From Myxococcales bacterium (GTDB taxonomy: Bacteria > Myxococcota_A > Polyangia > Fen-1088), in contig PMBS01000142.1 in assembly GCA_003153015.1 (NCBI GenBank), forward strand, positions 158 to 34,390: DNA of 34,233 nucleotides, written 5' to 3'. This document shows positions 30,647-34,233 of this stretch, piece after piece. The position numbers and the translations under genes were made by a program. Position 1 is the first letter of the stretch. Every line of letters starts with the position of its first letter. The notes beneath the pieces are model-generated. The model worked only from the letters and a program-made list of their open reading frames with translations, was not told where the DNA came from and did no database searches.

Positions 30647-31204
30647 ATGAAGCTCACAAGCACCCTGGTCCTTCGTTCAGCCACCTGTGCGGCCCTTGCG
30701 GTATCTCTCTTGGCGATTCCGGCGCAGCCCGCGGCCGCCCCAACCGCGCCCCCAGCGGCGCCTCCGCCTGCGGCGGCGGGGAATTGCAAGGCGTACGGTG
30801 CCGGCAAGTGCTGCAGCCCGGATGTCACGCTCCATTTGAGCAGAGACGCCGTCTACGCGGCTTGCGGCCAGACCGACGCCACCTTCCTGGGCGAGGTCGG
30901 CTCGAAAGACACCTGCAAGTACGTCTTCAAGGTTGCGGGCGAGAGCGAAGACAGCACCTACGTTCAGGTCTACTCCCCCATCGCCAAGGAAGTGTTGGAG
31001 AAGCCCACCGATCCCTTCATGAGTTTCAAGAAGGTGGGCAAAGTCTGGGTCACTGACAAGGCGAAGTCGCCCAAGGCTCAGACTCAGGTGGCGGGTAGCA
31101 CGGGCCTTTACATGGCGGGCCGTGGCTACTTCGTGAGCGTGGCGGCCTCAACCAAGGTCTGCACCAAGAACCAGGCCATCCAGCTCTCCAAGTCCGTCAA
31201 GTAG
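30647..31204 (+). CDS. Small secreted Cys-containing protein of unknown function
   Basis: The 185-residue protein starts at the ATG at 30647, preceded by TAGGA; a longer frame from 30590 would put 19 residues ahead of the signal peptide. A Sec signal peptide (LVLRSATCAALAVSLLAIPAQPAAA) is followed by a Pro/Ala linker. The folded part has six cysteines (NCKAYGAGKCCSPD, AACGQ, DTCKYVF, KVCTKNQ) and the pattern STYVQVYSP…VGKVWVTDKAKSP. I do not recognise a family. Secretion and cysteine content suggest a periplasmic or extracellular domain with disulfides. It follows murB by 53 bases and could be cotranscribed. Confidence 0.65.
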   Translation: MKLTSTLVLRSATCAALAVSLLAIPAQPAAAPTAPPAAPPPAAAGNCKAYGAGKCCSPDVTLHLSRDAVYAACGQTDATFLGEVGSKDTCKYVFKVAGESEDSTYVQVYSPIAKEVLEKPTDPFMSFKKVGKVWVTDKAKSPKAQTQVAGSTGLYMAGRGYFVSVAASTKVCTKNQAIQLSKSVK

Positions 31205-31248
31205 CGTCCATCGCTGCATTCGCTGTGGTGAAGGATTCGGATCTCACC

Positions 31249-31275
31249 ACAGAGAGCACAGAGGACACAGAGACG
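31249..31275 (+). repeat. Three 9-bp ACAGAG-based units before the TPR membrane-protein gene
   Basis: ACAGAGAGC, ACAGAGGAC and ACAGAGACG follow one another. Similar 'CCACAGAG…CACAGAG' strings are, from memory, frequent between genes of many soil bacteria; this is not checked. The third unit runs into the Shine-Dalgarno GGAGGGA of the next gene. Confidence 0.5.
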
Positions 31276-31289
31276 GAGGGAACCGATCC

Positions 31290-33209
31290 ATGGCGTTGCT
31301 GGGGCTCATGCTTCTGGTCGCCAGCCTCTGCCTGGCCCCGCTGCAGGAAACGGATCTCTTCTTTCGCCTGGCGAATGGCCAGGAGATTCTTCGCACGGGC
31401 CGTGTGTCTGGCCGCAATCTGTTCTCGTTCACCTTCCCTGAGCAGCCCTATCTAGACAGCGCTTGGTTGTTCGACGTGGGGAGCGCGGGGCTCTATCGCC
31501 TGGGCGGTTTTCCGGCCGTGGTCGTGGGCAAGACTGCAATCGTGGTGGTGACCTTTGTCGCGGCCTATCTCTTGCTTCGCCGGCGCGGCGCGGGACGGGT
31601 AGGCACGGCGCTGGTGCTCGCCGCTGCCGCCTTGTGCATGCGCGAGCGCCTGGTGGAACGTCCCCATGTGGTGTCTCTGCTGGGCGAGGTCGTGGTGCTA
31701 GCCTTGCTGCCTGCCTTGCAAGACGGCCGGCGCAGGGCCTGGCTGCTGGTGCCGGTGGTCGCCTTGTGGGCAAATCTACACGCGGGCGCCTTTGTCGGCC
31801 CCTTGCTCGTCGCCCTGGCCGGATTGGGTGTGCTACTCGAAGGAATCATCACCCCATTGCTCGCCTCGCGGCGGGCGGTTTTCAACTATCTTCTTGCCGC
31901 CGTACTCTGCGCGGCTGCACTGATGGCCACGCCGGTGGGCCCGGGCATCTTTCGCTACCTCAGTTTCCACATCGACATCTTTGCCATCCATCCCGTCGAC
32001 GAGTTCCGACCGCTGGCTTGGCATTCGGACGCGCCCCTCATGATCTACGCTTGCGCTTTGGCGCTCAGCCTCGGCCTCGGCGCAGCCCTGCGCGTGCGCC
32101 CGCGCGCGTGCGACATCCTTCCCGTGCTCGGCCTAGCGCTGCTGGCTGGCCGGCATGTACGATTTGGTGCCGACTTCGCATTGGTGGCGGCCATCCTGGC
32201 CACGCCACTTCTGACCGCAGCCGGCGTGCGCTGGCCCGCGCGGATTGCGCCGGCATACGGTGCTCAGTTCGAGCGCGCCACCGGCGCCCTGCTCGCGCTG
32301 CTCGCATTCGTCCCGCGAGTGGCGGACGTCGAGCGGCACAAGCGCTTTCTGGACATCGAACTGGACCGCGCGAATTTGCCCTTGGCGGCACTGGACTTCG
32401 TCGACCAGCACGGCTTGCGCGAGCGGATGTACAACGACTTCGAAACCGGCGCCTTCCTCATTTGGCAGGGCTACCCGCGCCATCGCGTGTTCGTTGATCC
32501 GCGCCTGCCCGCCTACCCGCGCGAGTTCCATCAGCTCCTGGGCCGCAGCGAGATGACCCGCGAGGAATGGACCCGTAGCATGGACCACTTCGGGGTCACC
32601 TCCGCTCTGCTGGACTATGCCGGCGTCAACCGGCGCGTGGCCTGGTGGGATCCCGCAGAATGGGCCTTGGTCTTTCGCGCGCAAGATACCCGCGTGTTCG
32701 TGCGCCGGCTCCCGGCCGTGCGCGATCTCATTGCCCGCTATGAGATCCCGGCCAGCTTCGCCTTCACTGCCGAGGAGGGCAGTGCGACGCTTCCGTTGAC
32801 TATGCCTCCTGCTGGCTCGCCGGTGCCGCTCTGCGAATGGCAGCTTCGCCTGGGCGATCTCTACTTCGATCTCGATCATGGCCAAGGCCAACGCGCGTTG
32901 GATGCCTACCGGGCGGCGCTGGCAAGCCCGCCGGGTTGCCTCGCGCCTGAGCACGAGGTCGCTGCCTGCGCCTGGCTGGGCGCGATCGATCGAGCCGCCG
33001 GCCGAACCGCGCAGGCGCTGGCGCTCTTCGATCGCAGCTTGGCCATCGCGCCTGACGACACCGCGGTACTGACCAACCGCGCGCTCGCGCTGGAAGCACT
33101 GGCACGGCCCGCAGAAGCCGCGCAAGTCTGGTCGCGCATTTCCGCGCTCGCCGCCGGCTCACCTCTCGGCGATCGCGCCCGCGACCGCGCGCGATCACTC
33201 ACCCGTTAG
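31290..33209 (+). CDS. Polytopic membrane protein with C-terminal TPR-like region
   Basis: The 639-residue protein has a good start (GGAGGGA ahead of the ATG at 31290). About ten hydrophobic segments fill the first 350 residues. The first periplasmic loop has ETDLFFRLANGQEILRTG, then RNLFSFTFPEQPYLDSAWLFDVG, a pattern found in GT-C-like membrane proteins (acidic residue after the first helix, 'FSFT' and 'W'). A soluble part (about 350-530) contains DFETGAFLIWQGYPRHRVFVDPRLPAYP. The C-terminus (about 530-635) has helical TPR-like repeats (GDLYFDLDHGQGQRALDAYR, AALALFDRS-like segments). A glycosyltransferase or polymer-assembly role is possible but not shown. No recognised enzyme motif allows a firmer name. 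Confidence 0.65.
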   Translation: MALLGLMLLVASLCLAPLQETDLFFRLANGQEILRTGRVSGRNLFSFTFPEQPYLDSAWLFDVGSAGLYRLGGFPAVVVGKTAIVVVTFVAAYLLLRRRGAGRVGTALVLAAAALCMRERLVERPHVVSLLGEVVVLALLPALQDGRRRAWLLVPVVALWANLHAGAFVGPLLVALAGLGVLLEGIITPLLASRRAVFNYLLAAVLCAAALMATPVGPGIFRYLSFHIDIFAIHPVDEFRPLAWHSDAPLMIYACALALSLGLGAALRVRPRACDILPVLGLALLAGRHVRFGADFALVAAILATPLLTAAGVRWPARIAPAYGAQFERATGALLALLAFVPRVADVERHKRFLDIELDRANLPLAALDFVDQHGLRERMYNDFETGAFLIWQGYPRHRVFVDPRLPAYPREFHQLLGRSEMTREEWTRSMDHFGVTSALLDYAGVNRRVAWWDPAEWALVFRAQDTRVFVRRLPAVRDLIARYEIPASFAFTAEEGSATLPLTMPPAGSPVPLCEWQLRLGDLYFDLDHGQGQRALDAYRAALASPPGCLAPEHEVAACAWLGAIDRAAGRTAQALALFDRSLAIAPDDTAVLTNRALALEALARPAEAAQVWSRISALAAGSPLGDRARDRARSLTR

Positions 33210-33553
33210 CGCAGTCTTGCGGCCGCTAGCTTCTGCCTCTGGTGCTGACGGAGATGCCCAGGCTGCAGGGCACCATTTCGAGCGCCGTCGACCCCGGCGC
33301 CGCCTGCACCGCCCTCGGCGTAGCGCTGGAGTTGGGGGGCTCCGAGTTTCGGCTGGGTCAGGCGGCCTGGCAGAGGTGCAATTGGTGGGCCGGTAGAGTT
33401 GCTCGGTCGTCTCGGAGTCCCCCAGGGGATGTGCGAAGCGCCCGGGGACGCGCAACTTGTTGGCTGCGCGTCCGACAACCTTTGTCGGGGCCTTCCTTGC
33501 TGCCACCAGCGATTTGTCATACGCCCGCGATCAGGGGTGCCCGTTCCTGCGGA
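33210..33553. other. Non-coding or degenerate stretch before a transposase remnant
   Basis: No frame in these 344 bases encodes anything I recognise. There is a plus-strand segment reading ALGVALELGGSEFRLG that recalls the start of some transposases, but it is too short and soon disrupted in meaning. The stretch is probably debris from insertion events; no clear inverted repeats were found. Confidence 0.35.
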
Positions 33554-33562
33554 CGCCGCCGG

Positions 33563-33745
33563 CCTGAAGAGACGCTGCTCTGCAGAACCATACAGGAACA
33601 CTGGTCGACGTTCCTGGCGGATCTGGAAGCGGGAGGCGGCGAACTGCCCGCCTTCGTGCTTGACGAGTTTGAGGCCTATCTTCGCTGTGGCAGTCCAGTT
33701 CACGGCCTTCTTCGCGTCCGCTGCAAAGACTGTGGGCACAGAGAT
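33563..33745 (+). pseudogene. IS91-type transposase fragment
   Basis: One frame reads EETLLCRTIQEHWSTFLADL, then PAFVLDEFEAYLRCG and GLLRVRCKDCGHRD. This is the N-terminal zinc-binding part of IS91-family transposases, with the CG and C-x2-C cysteines that start the zinc site. The sequence then loses similarity (no CPSC, no catalytic Tyr region), so only about 61 codons remain. It is therefore a dead remnant, and no terminal ends of an element were found. Confidence 0.7.
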
Positions 33746-33887
33746 GGAGCATCCCGGCAGCGGCCGCCGATCGGGCGACTGTTCGACTCCTACGTCGAGT
33801 CCTTCGGGAATTGGATGCTCGAAGAACGCCCATAGGTGACGGAAAGAGGCGGATGGCCCTGCTAGCCGTGCTAGACATCCCTGTCGT

Positions 33888-34233
33888 GTGAACAAGATGG
33901 GTCGTCAGCCACGAGAACGGTCTTCCGGCAGAGGAACGGCCCAGGGTGGATCTAGCGACAAGCGCCCACAACCCGACGCCGAGCCGAACAGCGTGGCCCA
34001 GCAACGACAGCTCGCGCTGGATGCCGCGCACATGGGATGGTGGCACTACGATCCAGTCACGCGCGTCGCCACCTACGACAAACGCTACACCGAAATCTTC
34101 GGAGTCTCTGGTTCCCAAGAACTGAACGAGGAGATTCTAAAGCTCCTGCACCCGGACGATCTGGCGCGCGTTTGGGCCGCGGTGGAAGCCGCCCTCGATC
34201 CAGCCAGTCCCAAGCCCTATACGGCCGAGTACC
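33888..34233 (+). CDS. PAS-domain signalling protein, N-terminal part
   Basis: The gene runs off the right edge. The start is GTG at 33888 or ATG at 33897, and neither has a strong ribosome site. A polar, disordered lead of about 40 residues (with SSGRGTAQGGSSDKRP) is followed by QRQLALDAAHMGWWHYDPVTRV, TYDKRYTEIFGVSG and LLHPDDLARVWAAVEAAL. This is the PAS_3-type fold pattern ('A..G.W.wD', 'W…R…ifG', 'HPDD'). It is probably a sensor histidine kinase or similar; the output domain lies outside the window. Confidence 0.75.
   Translation, partial: MNKMGRQPRERSSGRGTAQGGSSDKRPQPDAEPNSVAQQRQLALDAAHMGWWHYDPVTRVATYDKRYTEIFGVSGSQELNEEILKLLHPDDLARVWAAVEAALDPASPKPYTAEY

Noticed and set aside
32133-33125. 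330-codon minus-strand frame over the TPR membrane protein
   Set aside because: Arg/Gln/Ala-rich shadow without motifs; the plus-strand gene has a good ribosome site and membrane helices.
33290-33350. ALGVALELGGSEFRLG as start of an IS110-type transposase
   Set aside because: Only about 16 residues look similar and nothing after it fits; left as unexplained sequence.

Overview
This is a high-GC chromosomal window, probably from a myxobacterium-like organism (Myxococcota/Deltaproteobacteria). The assignment rests on gene content: long Cys-rich and Gly/Ser-rich lipoproteins, an OmpA protein with thrombospondin type-3 repeats, an NtrC-type regulator, Gly-rich RRM proteins beside rpoZ, and many ATGA start/stop overlaps. 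No phylogenetic marker was tested. I see no tRNA, rRNA or CRISPR array and no intact mobile element, only a fragment of an IS91-type transposase near the right end.

Layout. 1-8.4 kb (+): the end of a zinc-type alcohol dehydrogenase, a YfhO-like polytopic membrane protein, a GH43-like lipoprotein with a repetitive Gly/Ser/Thr stalk, a Cys-rich lipoprotein with a beta-helix-like tail, and a GT87/DUF2029-like membrane protein. 8.4-13.0 kb (-): a two-gene envelope operon, OmpA/TSP3 protein then a large Gly-rich, Ig-like surface protein. 13.4-17.6 kb (+), divergent from it: a three-gene operon joined by ATGA overlaps, two related beta-propeller-like lipoproteins and an outer-membrane beta-barrel-like protein. 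Together these two operons look like an uncharacterised envelope module. 17.6-18.7 kb (-): a phosphopantetheinyl transferase and the C-terminal scrap of a secreted protein. 18.7-22.2 kb (+): a DUF7064/7065-like protein and a PEP-utilising (PEP synthase/rifampin phosphotransferase-like) enzyme. They lie in the same reading frame, separated by one TGA codon and one sense codon.

22.4-24.3 kb: two overlapping small unknown genes (+), convergent with an NtrC-family regulator whose GAFTGA loop is replaced by GALPAS (-). 24.6-26.0 kb (+): an RRM protein, rpoZ and a second RRM protein, with hairpin terminators. 26.0-27.6 kb (-): a B12-binding radical SAM protein of the DUF4070/HpnP-like type. 27.8-31.2 kb (+): a histidine kinase with almost no periplasmic part, its OmpR-type response regulator, murB, and a small secreted Cys-containing protein. 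31.3-33.2 kb (+): a polytopic membrane protein with a C-terminal TPR-like tail. The window ends with the transposase remnant and the start of a PAS-domain signalling protein.

Most interesting: the in-frame TGA between the DUF7064-like and PEP-utilising genes, the degenerate GAFTGA loop, the RRM-rpoZ-RRM arrangement with a shared upstream motif, and the divergent envelope operons. All functional statements come from reading the sequence and recalled family knowledge; no database search was run.
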